From Amycolatopsis sp. GM8 (lineage in GTDB: Bacteria > Actinomycetota > Actinomycetes > Mycobacteriales > Pseudonocardiaceae), in the NCBI RefSeq assembly GCF_021653975.1, contig NZ_JAJKFK010000001.1:1146863-1210862 (forward strand): a DNA stretch of 64,000 nt, given 5' to 3'. The position numbers and the translations under genes were made by a program. Below the pieces are notes generated by a model. It searched no databases and was not told the origin of the DNA. It saw nothing but the letters and a program-made list of their open reading frames with translations. Position 1 is the first letter of the stretch; every line of letters begins with the position of its first letter. This document shows, piece after piece, positions 41,238 through 50,308 of this stretch.

Positions 41238-43364
41238 ATGATCAGCCGCGCCGGGACCCCGCGCCTTCGACGCCCCCTGTTGACGTCCGCCTGGCTGCTG
41301 GCGTTGACGCTGGCCCTGCTGACGTTCGGCTTCGTCGCCTCGCGGCCGTCCGTCGCGCCGCAGCAGCGCCCGCCCACCGGCCGGGCCGCCGAAGCGCAGC
41401 GCGCGATCGACGCGCTCACCCATCCCGGCCCGCAGCCGACCGCGCTGAGTCTGCTGCCCGCCGACTTCACGCAGGTGACCGGCGTCGTCCCGGGTGTGGC
41501 GACCGCGCGCGACGGCACCGTCCGGGCCGTGCACGTGGACGGCGGCTGCTCGACGCCGTGGGGCGACGACAACACCAAGTGGGACTACACCGTGCCGTGC
41601 AAGGCGCACGACCTGGGCTACGACCTGTTGCGCTACGCCGACAAGATCGGCCAGCCGCTGGGGCCCGCGGTGCGTGCGTCGCTGGACGCGCGGCTGTCGG
41701 CCGACATGCACAACGCGTGCCGGATCAACCCGATGGACTCGGCCCGCCTGTGCCAGATCGTGGCGTCGCTGTACTCGGGCGGGCTGGTGCTCAACTCGTG
41801 GCACCAGCGGTGGGGACCGCCGGTCGGCGACCCGATCGGGCCGATGCTCGCCGGGATCGCGGTGATCGGCTGCCTGCTGATGTTGCGGATGCGCGGTTGG
41901 CTGACCACGCGCCGGGCCCGGCCTCGGCCGCCGGCGCCGGCTCCCGTACTCGCGCCGGCTTCGCGCTGGGTGACGCTCGGCGTGGTGAGCCTGGTGTTGC
42001 TGATCTTCGGTGAGTCGGTGATCCAGCTGGCGAGATGGGCCGGTGTGGACGAATCGTGGCTGTGGCCGTTCACCTGGCTCGCACAGCTGGCTCCGGTGTT
42101 CTTCTTCGCCGGCGGCCGGGCGAACGCGGCGGGCTGGCAGGCGGTGCTCGACGGCGGCGGGGGCTACCGGCAGTACCTCGCGCACCGGGCGAGCTGGCTC
42201 CTGCGGCTCGCGCTGGTGTTCGTGGTGGTGGCGCTCGTCGTGCCGCTCGCGTTGGAACTACTGGGAATTCCGGCCGGTACCAACGGGACGATCGTCCGGG
42301 TCGCGCTGCATCCCTTGTGGCTACTGGGTGTTTACCTACTGACCATGGTCGCCGCGCCGGTCATGCTCGCGCTGCACCGCCGGGCCGCGGTCACGACCAC
42401 GCTCACGGTGCTCGGGTTCGTCGTGCTGGCGGAGCTCGGTGCAGGCTGGCTCGGCTCGAAGATCCCGCAGTACCTCGGCGCGTTCGGGCTCGCCCTGCTC
42501 GCGCAGCAGATCGCCTTCGCGGGCCTCGGGAATCGCCGCCGGCTCGTGCTCGGCGCGCTGACCGGCGCCACCGGGCTGATCCTGCTGATCACCGTCGGCG
42601 GCACGGACCCGAACCTGCTGGGCACGCCCGGCGCCCCGTCCGCGCTGGCCGCGCCGACACTCCCGGTGCTGCTGCTCGGGACCGTCCAGCTTTCCTTGCT
42701 GGGACTGTGTTCGCGGCCGCTGAACCGGCTGACGGCGCAGCCCGTTGTCGCCGGTGTGGTCCGATTCGCCCTGCGCGCGCCGATGAGCCTGTATCTCGGG
42801 TTCCTGGCTGCGGTGCTGTTACTCGTGACGGTCGTCTACCTGCCGCCACAGCCGCAAGCCGCGCTCGCGTGGCTGACCGGGCCGCGGACGCTGATGGCGC
42901 TGGGCCTGCTCGCGGTGCCCGCGGTGATCGTGTTCTGGTGGTTCGAACGGCACGGCGACGGGCCGGCGCCGCCGCAGCAGCCGGAACCGAAGGGCTGGCT
43001 CGCGCACGCGGCCACCGCGCTCGGCACCGGCTTCGCGACGATCGGCCTGTTCGGTTTCGCGCTGACCCAGTTCGGCGGGGACACCGGCCAGACGATGGCC
43101 GGCCTGCCGCTGGACCCGATCCAGAACCTGATCCAGCTGATGCTCGGCGTCTTCCTGCTGCACGCGGTCCGCACCGGGCTGAGCGCGGCGACGAGCACCT
43201 GGGTGGTCACCGCCCTCGCCTGCGTACCGCCGCTGCTCGAAGTGGCCGACAGGTTCACCACCGACACGGTGACCGTGCTCGTGCACGGGCTCACCGCGTT
43301 GTTCGCGGTCGGGGCGGCGGCGAGCACGCTGCTACCTGCTAGAACGGCGGTGGGGACCAGGTAA
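41238..43364 (+). CDS. Phospholipase A2 domain fused to acyltransferase-3-like membrane domain
   Basis: A 708-residue protein. One helix or signal anchor (15-35), then a bacterial phospholipase A2-like domain (about 75-185) with H124-D125 in CKAHDLGYDLL and cysteines C104, C121 and two later ones for disulfides. After a Pro-rich linker comes a membrane part of about 10 helices that resembles acyltransferase-3 proteins (PVFFFAGGRANAAGW, YRQYLAHRASWLLRL). The two activities could remove a lipid acyl chain and pass it on. The acyltransferase His of the family is not obvious, so that half is tentative. Confidence 0.7.
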   Translation: MISRAGTPRLRRPLLTSAWLLALTLALLTFGFVASRPSVAPQQRPPTGRAAEAQRAIDALTHPGPQPTALSLLPADFTQVTGVVPGVATARDGTVRAVHVDGGCSTPWGDDNTKWDYTVPCKAHDLGYDLLRYADKIGQPLGPAVRASLDARLSADMHNACRINPMDSARLCQIVASLYSGGLVLNSWHQRWGPPVGDPIGPMLAGIAVIGCLLMLRMRGWLTTRRARPRPPAPAPVLAPASRWVTLGVVSLVLLIFGESVIQLARWAGVDESWLWPFTWLAQLAPVFFFAGGRANAAGWQAVLDGGGGYRQYLAHRASWLLRLALVFVVVALVVPLALELLGIPAGTNGTIVRVALHPLWLLGVYLLTMVAAPVMLALHRRAAVTTTLTVLGFVVLAELGAGWLGSKIPQYLGAFGLALLAQQIAFAGLGNRRRLVLGALTGATGLILLITVGGTDPNLLGTPGAPSALAAPTLPVLLLGTVQLSLLGLCSRPLNRLTAQPVVAGVVRFALRAPMSLYLGFLAAVLLLVTVVYLPPQPQAALAWLTGPRTLMALGLLAVPAVIVFWWFERHGDGPAPPQQPEPKGWLAHAATALGTGFATIGLFGFALTQFGGDTGQTMAGLPLDPIQNLIQLMLGVFLLHAVRTGLSAATSTWVVTALACVPPLLEVADRFTTDTVTVLVHGLTALFAVGAAASTLLPARTAVGTR

Positions 43365-43477
43365 ACCGGGTGTTGTGAACCACATCTGCTGATCGATATG
43401 CGACGCTACGGCAACCGGGTGACCCGGTGACGCGTCCCATCGAACAGTCCTTCGCAGCCAGGAAAGGAGACGTCGGC

Positions 43478-45094
43478 GTGGACAATCCGCCGCGGAACCC
43501 GCGTGGGGCGCGCGGTCGTCCGGCGCCGCGGCAGGGCCGGCCCACCGACGCCCGCTACGCCGGCCCGGCCCGCAGGCCCGGCCCGCCGCCCGCGCGCCGG
43601 GAACGCCCGGGTCCGCCTCCTGGCCGCCGTCCCGCACCCCCGCCGCGGCGCCGCCGGTACGGCGCGAAGATCGCCGTCGGCGTAGTGTCGCTGCTGGTCA
43701 TCAGCCTCACCGGGTACGCGTGGGCCGCGATGCAGGGCCTGGTCAGCGGGCTCACCACGGCGGACGTGATCAACGCGGACCAGCCGCCGGACGGCGCGCG
43801 CGACATCCTGCTGGTCGGCATGGACTCCCGTACCGACGCACAGGGCAACCCGCTGCCGGACAAGCTGCTCGCCCAGCTGCGGGCCGGTGTTTCCGACGGC
43901 GAGGAGAACACCGACACCCTGATCATGGTGCACATCCCGAACGACGGCAGTAAGGCCGTCGCGATCTCGCTGCCGCGCGACTCGTACGTGAACATCCCCG
44001 GCGGGTACGGCAAGCACAAGATCAACTCGGCGTACGCGCGGGCGAAGGCCGACGCGCGCAAGAAGCTGCAGGACGGCGGCGACACCGACGCCAAGGACGT
44101 CGAGGTCAAAAGCGCCCAGGCCGGCGCGAAGACGCTGATCGCGACGGTCGAGCAGCTGACCGGGTCCTCGATCGACAACTACGCCTCGATCAACCTGCTC
44201 GGCTTCTCCGACATCACGCAGGCGATCGGCGGCGTCGACGTCTGTCTCAAGGACAACGTCAACGACTCGTACTCCGGCGCGAAGTTCACCGCCGGCAAGC
44301 ACACGATCTCCGGGGTCGAGGCGCTCGAGTTCGTCCGCCAGCGGCACGGGCTGCCGCGCGGGGACCTCGACCGCGTGGTGCGCCAGCAGGTGTTCCTGGC
44401 CGGGATGGCGCACAAGGTGCTCTCGGCCGGCACCCTCGCCGACCCCGGCAAGCTGAGCAACCTGACCGACGCGATCAAGAAGTCCGTGGTGCTCAACCAG
44501 GGCTGGGACATCATCGCGTTCGCCCAGCAGCTCAAGGGCCTCACCGGCGGGCAGCTGCAGTTCCAGACGATCCCGGTGATCAACCCGGACTACGACAGCC
44601 CCACCGACGGCAAGGCCGTCCAGGTCGACCCGGGCCAGGTGAAGGGTTTCGTGCAGGGCCTGACCGTGCCGCCGAACGCGCCGGCGCCCGCCGCGCCGAC
44701 CGTCAACCCCAACGCGGCGACCACTGTGGACGTCCACAACGGAACGTCCAAGTCCGGCCTCGCGGCGACCGTATCCCAGGCGCTGGCCGGCAAGGGCTTC
44801 ACCGCGGGCGAAACCGCGAACGCGAGTGCCCGGGTCAGCAAGACGACGATCCACTATCCCTCGGGTGGCAAGGACGCCGCACAGAGCGTGGCCGACGGGC
44901 TCGGCTCGCCGGCGACGCTGCAGCAGGACACCGCGGTCCAGTCGGGTCACGTCCTCGTCGTGGTCGGCACCAACTACGCGGGCACCGCGCAGGCGATGGA
45001 GCAGGCAGCCGCCCCGCCCACCTCGAGCGCGCCCCCGCCGGTCAACGCCGATGAGCAACCGATCACGGCCGATGGCATCACTTGTGTCAACTGA
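43478..45094 (+). CDS. LCP-family cell wall ligase with LytR_C domain
   Basis: A 538-residue LytR-CpsA-Psr protein. An Arg/Pro-rich cytoplasmic tail precedes one helix (KIAVGVVSLLVISLTGYAW), then the LCP domain with ILLVGMDSR, NTDTLIMVHIP, AISLPRDSYVNIPG and FVRQRHGLPRGDLDRVVRQQ. A LytR_C domain follows (TTVDVHNGTSKSGLA). Such enzymes attach arabinogalactan or other polymers to peptidoglycan. GTG at 43478 has AAGGAG 8 nt upstream; a start 51 bp earlier is not supported. Confidence 0.92.
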   Translation: MDNPPRNPRGARGRPAPRQGRPTDARYAGPARRPGPPPARRERPGPPPGRRPAPPPRRRRYGAKIAVGVVSLLVISLTGYAWAAMQGLVSGLTTADVINADQPPDGARDILLVGMDSRTDAQGNPLPDKLLAQLRAGVSDGEENTDTLIMVHIPNDGSKAVAISLPRDSYVNIPGGYGKHKINSAYARAKADARKKLQDGGDTDAKDVEVKSAQAGAKTLIATVEQLTGSSIDNYASINLLGFSDITQAIGGVDVCLKDNVNDSYSGAKFTAGKHTISGVEALEFVRQRHGLPRGDLDRVVRQQVFLAGMAHKVLSAGTLADPGKLSNLTDAIKKSVVLNQGWDIIAFAQQLKGLTGGQLQFQTIPVINPDYDSPTDGKAVQVDPGQVKGFVQGLTVPPNAPAPAAPTVNPNAATTVDVHNGTSKSGLAATVSQALAGKGFTAGETANASARVSKTTIHYPSGGKDAAQSVADGLGSPATLQQDTAVQSGHVLVVVGTNYAGTAQAMEQAAAPPTSSAPPPVNADEQPITADGITCVN

Positions 45095-45283
45095 AAGCCA
45101 TCTTTCGGCCTCTTCTTGTTAGCCCGATCGGCCTAATCCGCGAAACAACTTCAAACACTCGGCCCAAGTCGCGTAAGAGCAAGGCACTCAGCGACTTACA
45201 TACGCGTGGACACCGCTGATGTTCGACCGGGCGTGCCGGTGCAGGGGTGCGGGCGCGGCGCGACGCAGGGCAGGGGACGAGGA

Positions 45284-45781
45284 GTGCACATCGACAGCGA
45301 GCTCTACCAACGGGTTCTGGGGGAGGAACTCCGGAAACTGCGCCGACGGCGGGGGTGGACTCGCAAGGAGCTGAACCAGCACCTGCAGAGCGATATCTCA
45401 CTGCAGACGCTGGCCACCTACGAACTGGGCACGCGGCAGTGCTCGGTGTTCCGGCTCGTCGAGTTGTGCCTCGCGATGGACGAACTGCCGCAGGATCTGC
45501 TGGCGCGCGTGCACCAGCGCGTCTTCACCGACGAACCCGGCAAGGTACGGCTCGACCTGGCCCAGATCGTCGCCGACCGCCGGGCCGAACTGTTCCCGCT
45601 GCGCAGATGGGCCGAGGACCGGCTTCGCCAGCCCGGCACTCCCCGTGAAGTGCAGCTCGACAAGGCCGCCGTCGAGCGGATGGCCGAGCTGTGCGGCCTC
45701 ACCGCGCCCGAACTTCTCGCCCTGTTACACGGGCTCGCCCCACCAGGCGGCCTGGACCCCGGTGGCGGCGGAGAACTGTAA
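45284..45781 (+). CDS. XRE-type helix-turn-helix regulator
   Basis: A 165-residue protein. The HTH lies at about 13-70 (LGEELRKLRRRRGWTRKELNQHL, ISLQTLATYELGTRQCSVFRLVELC). The C-terminal 90 residues are helical (VRLDLAQIVADRRAELFPLRRW; VERMAELCGLTAPELLALL) and unassigned. GTG at 45284 has AGGGG 7 nt before it. It is single and 190 bp from LCP; the region between is a probable promoter. Target unknown. Confidence 0.82.
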   Translation: MHIDSELYQRVLGEELRKLRRRRGWTRKELNQHLQSDISLQTLATYELGTRQCSVFRLVELCLAMDELPQDLLARVHQRVFTDEPGKVRLDLAQIVADRRAELFPLRRWAEDRLRQPGTPREVQLDKAAVERMAELCGLTAPELLALLHGLAPPGGLDPGGGGEL

Positions 45782-45811
45782 GCGATCAGCGAAAAGCGGG
45801 ACCGCCGTGAA

Positions 45812-47299
45812 TTACTTGTCGCCTGCGGTGCCGATTAGTTCGAAATCGCTCGCGGCGACCTTGCGCGTCGCCAGCCAGTAACGCCAGGTGAAACCGGGCC
45901 ACAGCGTCCGGTTCACCCCCTGCGCGTCGAGGTACCAGCTGCGGCAACCACCCCGCGTCCACACCCCTTTTGCCAGCTTTCGCTGCATCGTGGCGTTGAA
46001 CCGCTCCTGCACCTCGGGCCGCGTGGCGATCCCTGCCGTCCGCGTGCGCCCGACCAGCTCGATGGCCTCGGCGACGTAACGGGCCTGCGATTCGATCATG
46101 AACACAACGGAGTTGTGGCCGAGCCCGGTGTTCGGCCCGAGGAGGAAGAACAGGTTCGGAAAACCCGCCACCGTGATGCCGAGATGGGTGCGCATCCCCT
46201 CGTCCGCCCACTCCTTGGCCAGGTTCCGGCCACCCTCGCCGACGATCTCGAGGTTCTCGAACGCGTCGGTGACATGGAAGCCGGTGCCGAAGATGATCGC
46301 GTCGACCTCGTGCTCCACGCCCGCGCCGTCGACGATGCTGTGCTCCCGCACCTCGGCCACGCCGTCGGTACGCACGTCGACGTTGTCCCGGGCGAGCGCC
46401 GGGTAGTAGTCGTTCGACAGCAGCACCCGCTTGCACCCCAGCACGTAGTCGGGGGTCAGCCGCGCGCGCAGCGCCGGATCCTCGACGCTGCGGTCGATGT
46501 TCCATTTGCCCAGCCGCTGCGTCAGCTTCATCAGCGTCAGGCCGCCGTTGTTGTAGCCGACCGCGCGTGATTCGAGCGACCAGTAGAGCAGGTCGCGGTA
46601 CGCCGTCTGGAGCGCCGGCACCTTGCGGAACAGCGTGCGTGCCCAGTCCGGCACCTCGTGGTCGGGCTTGGGCAGCACCCACGGCGGCGTGCGCTGGAAG
46701 ACGGTCAGCTGAGCGACCTCCGGCGCGATCCGCGGGATGAACTGGATCGCGCTCGCCCCGGTGCCCACCACCGCGACCCGCTTGCCGCGCAGGTCGTAGT
46801 CGTGGTTCCAGGTGGCCGAGTGGAACGTCTCCCCCTTGAAGTTCTCCAGCCCGTCGAGTTCGGGGATCTGCGGCAGGTGCAGCGCACCCAGCCCGTTGAC
46901 CAGGTAGCGCGCCGCGAACTCGTCGCCGCCCCTCGTGGCGACGTGCCAGCGGTGCTCTTCCGGGTCCCAGCGCGCTCCGGTCATTTCCTGGCCGAAGCGG
47001 ATGTGCGAGTACAGGTCGTACTTGTCCGCGACGCCGCGCAGGTAGTCCCAGATCTCCTGCTGCGGCGAGAACGCCCGCGTCCACTCCGGGTTCTGCGCGA
47101 ACGAGAACGAGTACATGTGCGACTGGATGTCGCAGGCACAGCCCGGATACGTGTTGTCGCGCCAGGTGCCGCCGACGTCGGCCGCCTTCTCCAGGATCAC
47201 GAAGTCCCGGTGGCCCCGCTCGAGCAGCTGGACTGCCATGCCGAGCCCGGAGAACCCGGTGCCCACGATGACGACTTCCGCTTCGGTGCGCTTGCCCAT
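45812..47299 (-). CDS. Flavin-containing (Baeyer-Villiger-type) monooxygenase
   Basis: A 495-residue enzyme related to the one at 23812. FAD site GTGFSGLGMAVQL, second site VVGTGASAIQFIPRI, fingerprint FHSATWNHDYDL and IIFGTGFHVTDAF. Its regulator, a TetR, is divergent, whereas the other copy has an AraC. Sequence around the active site differs enough for separate substrates. ATG at 47299 is preferred over GTG at 47314. Confidence 0.88.
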   Translation of the reverse strand: MGKRTEAEVVIVGTGFSGLGMAVQLLERGHRDFVILEKAADVGGTWRDNTYPGCACDIQSHMYSFSFAQNPEWTRAFSPQQEIWDYLRGVADKYDLYSHIRFGQEMTGARWDPEEHRWHVATRGGDEFAARYLVNGLGALHLPQIPELDGLENFKGETFHSATWNHDYDLRGKRVAVVGTGASAIQFIPRIAPEVAQLTVFQRTPPWVLPKPDHEVPDWARTLFRKVPALQTAYRDLLYWSLESRAVGYNNGGLTLMKLTQRLGKWNIDRSVEDPALRARLTPDYVLGCKRVLLSNDYYPALARDNVDVRTDGVAEVREHSIVDGAGVEHEVDAIIFGTGFHVTDAFENLEIVGEGGRNLAKEWADEGMRTHLGITVAGFPNLFFLLGPNTGLGHNSVVFMIESQARYVAEAIELVGRTRTAGIATRPEVQERFNATMQRKLAKGVWTRGGCRSWYLDAQGVNRTLWPGFTWRYWLATRKVAASDFELIGTAGDK

Positions 47300-47345
47300 T
47301 CGCCTACCCCGCACTTCGCCGTTGTGTGTTACCGCGAGTCCACCT

Positions 47346-47374
47346 TACTTGAAGTAGGTTACGTCCGGTAGAGT
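47346..47374. promoter_or_regulatory. TetR operator and leaderless -10 box
   Basis: TACTTGAAGTA at 47346-47356 has perfect 5-bp arms around one G. TAGAGT at 47369-47374 lies 7 nt before the GTG at 47382, the leaderless pattern. The gap holds both divergent promoters. Confidence 0.5.
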
Positions 47375-47381
47375 GTCCGTC

Positions 47382-47975
47382 GTGAGCACCCGCAAGCGCA
47401 TGCCCCGGGCCGAGCGCGAGCGACAGATGATCGAGGTCGCCGAGTCGGTGTTCGCGGAACGCGGGTACACCGCGGCCTCGATGGACGAGATCGCCGAGCG
47501 AGTGGGCGTGTCCAAGCCGATGCTCTACGAGTACTTTCACTCGAAGGAAGGCCTGCTACTGGCGTGCATCGCCGAGTCGCGGGCCGAACTGCGCAAGGTC
47601 ACCGAGGAGTCGGTGGCGGGCGCCACCTCCCCCGAGGACGCGTTACGACGGGGCCTGCTGGCGTTCTTCGTGTACATCCGCGAGCGGCGACAGGCATGGT
47701 CACTGCTGCGGCACGAGATGGTCTTGATCGGTACATCCGCCTCCGACGAGATCGAGGCCACCCGGCGGCAGCAGACCGATCTGATCGCCAAGCTGATGAC
47801 CGGATACCTCGATCTGGGGTCCCCCCTGCGGGTGGAAGCAGTCGCGGAATTCGTCGTCGGCGCGTGCGAACGGCTCGCAATCTGGTGTGAACGGCACGTC
47901 GAGGTGACACCTGAACGGGCTACTGACTACGCCATGGATGTCCTCTGGAGTGGGCTTCGCGGACGCGCTGGGTGA
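47382..47975 (+). CDS. TetR-family regulator
   Basis: A 197-residue TetR. The HTH is at about 12-58 (IEVAESVFAERGYTAASMDE, VGVSKPMLYEYFHSKEGL). The C-terminal domain resembles regulators of lipid or oxidoreductase genes. GTG at 47382 is likely leaderless. It is divergent from the monooxygenase by 82 bp and probably represses it. Confidence 0.88.
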   Translation: MSTRKRMPRAERERQMIEVAESVFAERGYTAASMDEIAERVGVSKPMLYEYFHSKEGLLLACIAESRAELRKVTEESVAGATSPEDALRRGLLAFFVYIRERRQAWSLLRHEMVLIGTSASDEIEATRRQQTDLIAKLMTGYLDLGSPLRVEAVAEFVVGACERLAIWCERHVEVTPERATDYAMDVLWSGLRGRAG

Positions 47976-47995
47976 GCAGATTCGACACGCTCGTG

Positions 47996-48013
47996 CAGAT
48001 GCGCGTGCATCTG
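47996..48013. terminator. Short hairpin after the TetR gene
   Basis: CAGATGC at 47996-48002 pairs with GCATCTG at 48007-48013 over a 4-nt loop. No T-run follows, so termination is only possible. Confidence 0.4.
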
Positions 48014-48213
48014 CTAGCTAGTAGTCACACAGAGCACATTTGTGCCGAATACTTGTGACCCAGAGTCGTGTTGAGGTATCGATAGACGCGAGCGAGTTCA
48101 GTAAACGGTCGCTCGAGTTACGCCCGATCGGGGGAACCGATCGGCGTCACAAGGCGGTGACACCGGGGTCCCACTCGTGGGCCAGGCAAGCCGATGCAGG
48201 GGTGGGAGGACTG

Positions 48214-48729
48214 ATGGCCGAACCGATCATGGCGCGCTACGTCCAGGAGAACGACGACTGGGCGATCACCGTCGACGGGCAGGGCAAGACGCTGAAGGGC
48301 AGGGCGCCCGGCATCATCGCCGCGCGCGACAACGTGGACCAGCTCGTCGAATCGCTCGGCGCGGACGCGAAGGGTGCCACCGTCGTTCACCTGCTGAACG
48401 GCAGTGCGCTCGACTTCACCGCGGCCTACATGACGGCGCGGCTGTCACGGCCCGAGCAGGCGCCGGTCGAAGTGCCGGAGCCCGCGGAGTCGCCGGAAAA
48501 AGTCGTGGCGGCCAAACCGGAGGGCAAGTCGCCGGATGACACTGAGCCCACTGCGGTGCCGGCTCAGCAGTCGGAGGAGCAGGCAGGCACGGCGAAGCCG
48601 CAGAACAAGGCCACCCGTCGTCCGAAGGCGAAGCTGACCGCGGACATCGGCGACGCGCTGGAGACCTCGTCGAAGCCGGCCGAGGTCCCGGCGACCACGG
48701 AGAAGGCGGAGGCGGCCAGCCGGAGCTGA
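48214..48729 (+). CDS. Hypothetical protein with low-complexity tail
   Basis: A 171-residue protein. Residues 1-80 form a compact domain (ARYVQENDDWAITVDGQGKTLKGRAP, ARDNVDQLVESLG, VVHLLNGSALDFTAAYM). Residues 85-171 are rich in Pro, Glu, Lys and Ala and probably disordered. Strong GGGAGGACTG before the ATG at 48214. I recognise no domain of known function; similar two-part proteins are common in Pseudonocardiaceae. The 240-bp gap upstream holds a promoter but no other gene. Confidence 0.75.
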   Translation: MAEPIMARYVQENDDWAITVDGQGKTLKGRAPGIIAARDNVDQLVESLGADAKGATVVHLLNGSALDFTAAYMTARLSRPEQAPVEVPEPAESPEKVVAAKPEGKSPDDTEPTAVPAQQSEEQAGTAKPQNKATRRPKAKLTADIGDALETSSKPAEVPATTEKAEAASRS

Positions 48730-48765
48730 CCCGTGCCCGGGCACGCGCCCGAGCACGGGCGGCTG

Positions 48766-48987
48766 TCAGCGGAAGAGCTTGCGCACCAGCAGCGCGACGA
48801 TGAGCACGCCGACGCCGATGAGCGGGAACTTCACCTTGGGGTCATCGAGCTTCGCGAGCACGCTCGTTTTCGCGGAGTCGGCCAGCTTCTTGGGGTCGGC
48901 CTTCTCGCCGAGCTGGTCCAGCGTCGAGGCCAGCGCCTCGCGGGCATGCTCGATCTCACGCTCGATGGTGTCGGGGTCGCGCGCCAC
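48766..48987 (-). CDS. DUF3618 membrane protein
   Basis: A 73-residue protein. The N-terminus ARDPDTIEREIEHAREALAS is the DUF3618 signature, followed by a basic middle and one C-terminal helix (FPLIGVGVLIVALLVRKLF). GTG at 48987 has GAGGAGG 4 nt upstream. DUF3618 proteins often accompany membrane-stress genes; the function is unknown. Confidence 0.85.
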   Translation of the reverse strand: MARDPDTIEREIEHAREALASTLDQLGEKADPKKLADSAKTSVLAKLDDPKVKFPLIGVGVLIVALLVRKLFR

Positions 48988-49093
48988 CAGTCCTCCTCGA
49001 TTTCGGCAGGGCACCACCGTAGATGACGACCGGGTGGCGCTCGTACCGGCCACGCCGGAACCACCCCGGCCCGGCGGCTAGGCTGGGCAGGTC

Positions 49094-49167
49094 GCGCCCG
49101 TAGCCCAATTGGCAGAGGCACACGGTTTAGGTCCGTGCCAGTGAGAGTTCGAGTCTCTCCGGGCGCA
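49094..49167 (+). tRNA. Class I tRNA with UAG anticodon (Leu-type decoding), unusual
   Basis: A 74-nt cloverleaf. Acceptor GCGCCCG pairs with CGGGCGC at 49160-49166; anticodon stem CACGG/CCGTG holds loop TTTAGGT; T-stem GAGAG/CTCTC. The D-arm GCCC...GGC gives only a 3-bp stem. Anticodon 5'-UAG-3' reads CUA (Leu), but Leu tRNAs are class II with a long variable arm, while this has only CCAGT. CCA is not encoded. The amino acid and use are unclear. Confidence 0.8.
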
Positions 49168-49314
49168 CCGCTGCCCGTTTCGTCTGGTGAGCGAAAATCG
49201 ACGGCGTGCTGTTGCTGAATCTCCGCTCCGGCGGCGGCAAAGCCGGACATTTCGGGCTGGCGGGCACCCGCAACCACTTCGCGGCCGACCGCGACGCGAA
49301 GATCGGGCGGAAGA

Positions 49315-49800
49315 TCACGCGTCTTCTGCCGGGGTCGAAGCCCGCGGCCACCACCGCAGCGTCAGCGCCCCGGCGGCGACCCCGAGCGTGAGCCCGGCGA
49401 AGACGTCGCTGCGGTAGTGCGCGCCGGTCACGACTCGCGAAGCAGCGACCCCGGACGCCAGGACGGCGACGGGGACCGCCAGCGCCGGGTGTTCGATGGC
49501 CACGCCCGTGGTGAACGCGGCGGCCGAGGCGGAATGACCGGATGGGAACGAACTCGTGATCGGCGGCCGGCGCAGTCGCCGCGCGGCCGGGATCCCGTCC
49601 AGCGCCGGGCGTCGCCGGCGCACCAGGCTCTTGAGCACGACATTCGTGGTGAAGCTCGCGATGCTCAGCGCCATCAGTCCGCGCACCGCGCCGCGCCGGG
49701 CGCCCGTGTTCCCGCTTGCCGCCAGCACGCCGCCGACGGCCATCCACAACCGGCCGTGGTTGGCCCACCTGCCTAGTGTCGGTAGCACCGTGTCCCGCAT
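49315..49800 (-). CDS. PAP2-family lipid phosphatase
   Basis: A 161-residue protein with the full three-part signature: KSLVRRRRP, SFPSGHS and SRVVTGAHYRSDVFAG. Several helices surround it, so it is likely in the membrane with the site outside. Substrates of relatives are undecaprenyl- or phosphatidyl-phosphates. ATG at 49800; in-frame upstream codons extend into the neighbouring pseudogene and are not supported. Confidence 0.85.
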   Translation of the reverse strand: MRDTVLPTLGRWANHGRLWMAVGGVLAASGNTGARRGAVRGLMALSIASFTTNVVLKSLVRRRRPALDGIPAARRLRRPPITSSFPSGHSASAAAFTTGVAIEHPALAVPVAVLASGVAASRVVTGAHYRSDVFAGLTLGVAAGALTLRWWPRASTPAEDA

Positions 49801-49855
49801 ACCGCCGATCACACCACCACGCCCGGCTGTTCGTCGAACCGTCCAACGTGGCCGC

Positions 49856-50210
49856 TTATTTCTTGACCTCGTAGCGCAGGATGACGATGCCGTTTTCGAA
49901 CAGGGTGGCCTCGACCGGCGTCCAGCAGAAAACGCATGAGTTTCAAGCTCCCCCACAGCCAGATTTCCTTGCCGCTCCTCCCCTTGAGCTCACGGACGGT
50001 GGCGGCCGGGTCGCGCGTGATGGTCGCGGTGTCCTCGTCGGCGTAGGGCCAGTATCCCTTGGCCTGGGCGTAGGTGTTCGCGCCGAGGATCATCGTGTCG
50101 ACCGAGTCGATGAGCCCCATCACGCTTGCCTTGAACGCGGGGGTGGTCGCCTCGGAGAACGGCTCCGCCGCTACAAAGCCGAGCGATGGTGCGGCCACCG
50201 CATCTGCCAC
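49856..50210 (-). pseudogene. RibD C-terminal/dihydrofolate-reductase-like protein, damaged
   Basis: Pieces of a RibD_C-type reductase remain. FVAAEPFSEATTPAFKASVM, LIDSVDTMILGANTYAQAKG and TVRELKGRSGKEIWLWGSLK are in one frame; the C-terminus FENGIVILRYEVKK is in another. The N-terminal strand, a block between YWPYA and TITRDP, and the segment after FLLDAG are deleted. At least one frameshift and three deletions imply an inactive relic. Confidence 0.75.
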
Positions 50211-50308
50211 CGGGACGGAGCCGTCAGGCCGGTCTCGACACCTCGCCGGTTCTGGGATTTCTCTGTGAGTCTCGCCGGTTCCCGGCCGGTGTTGGACAGA
50301 CTGGGGGC

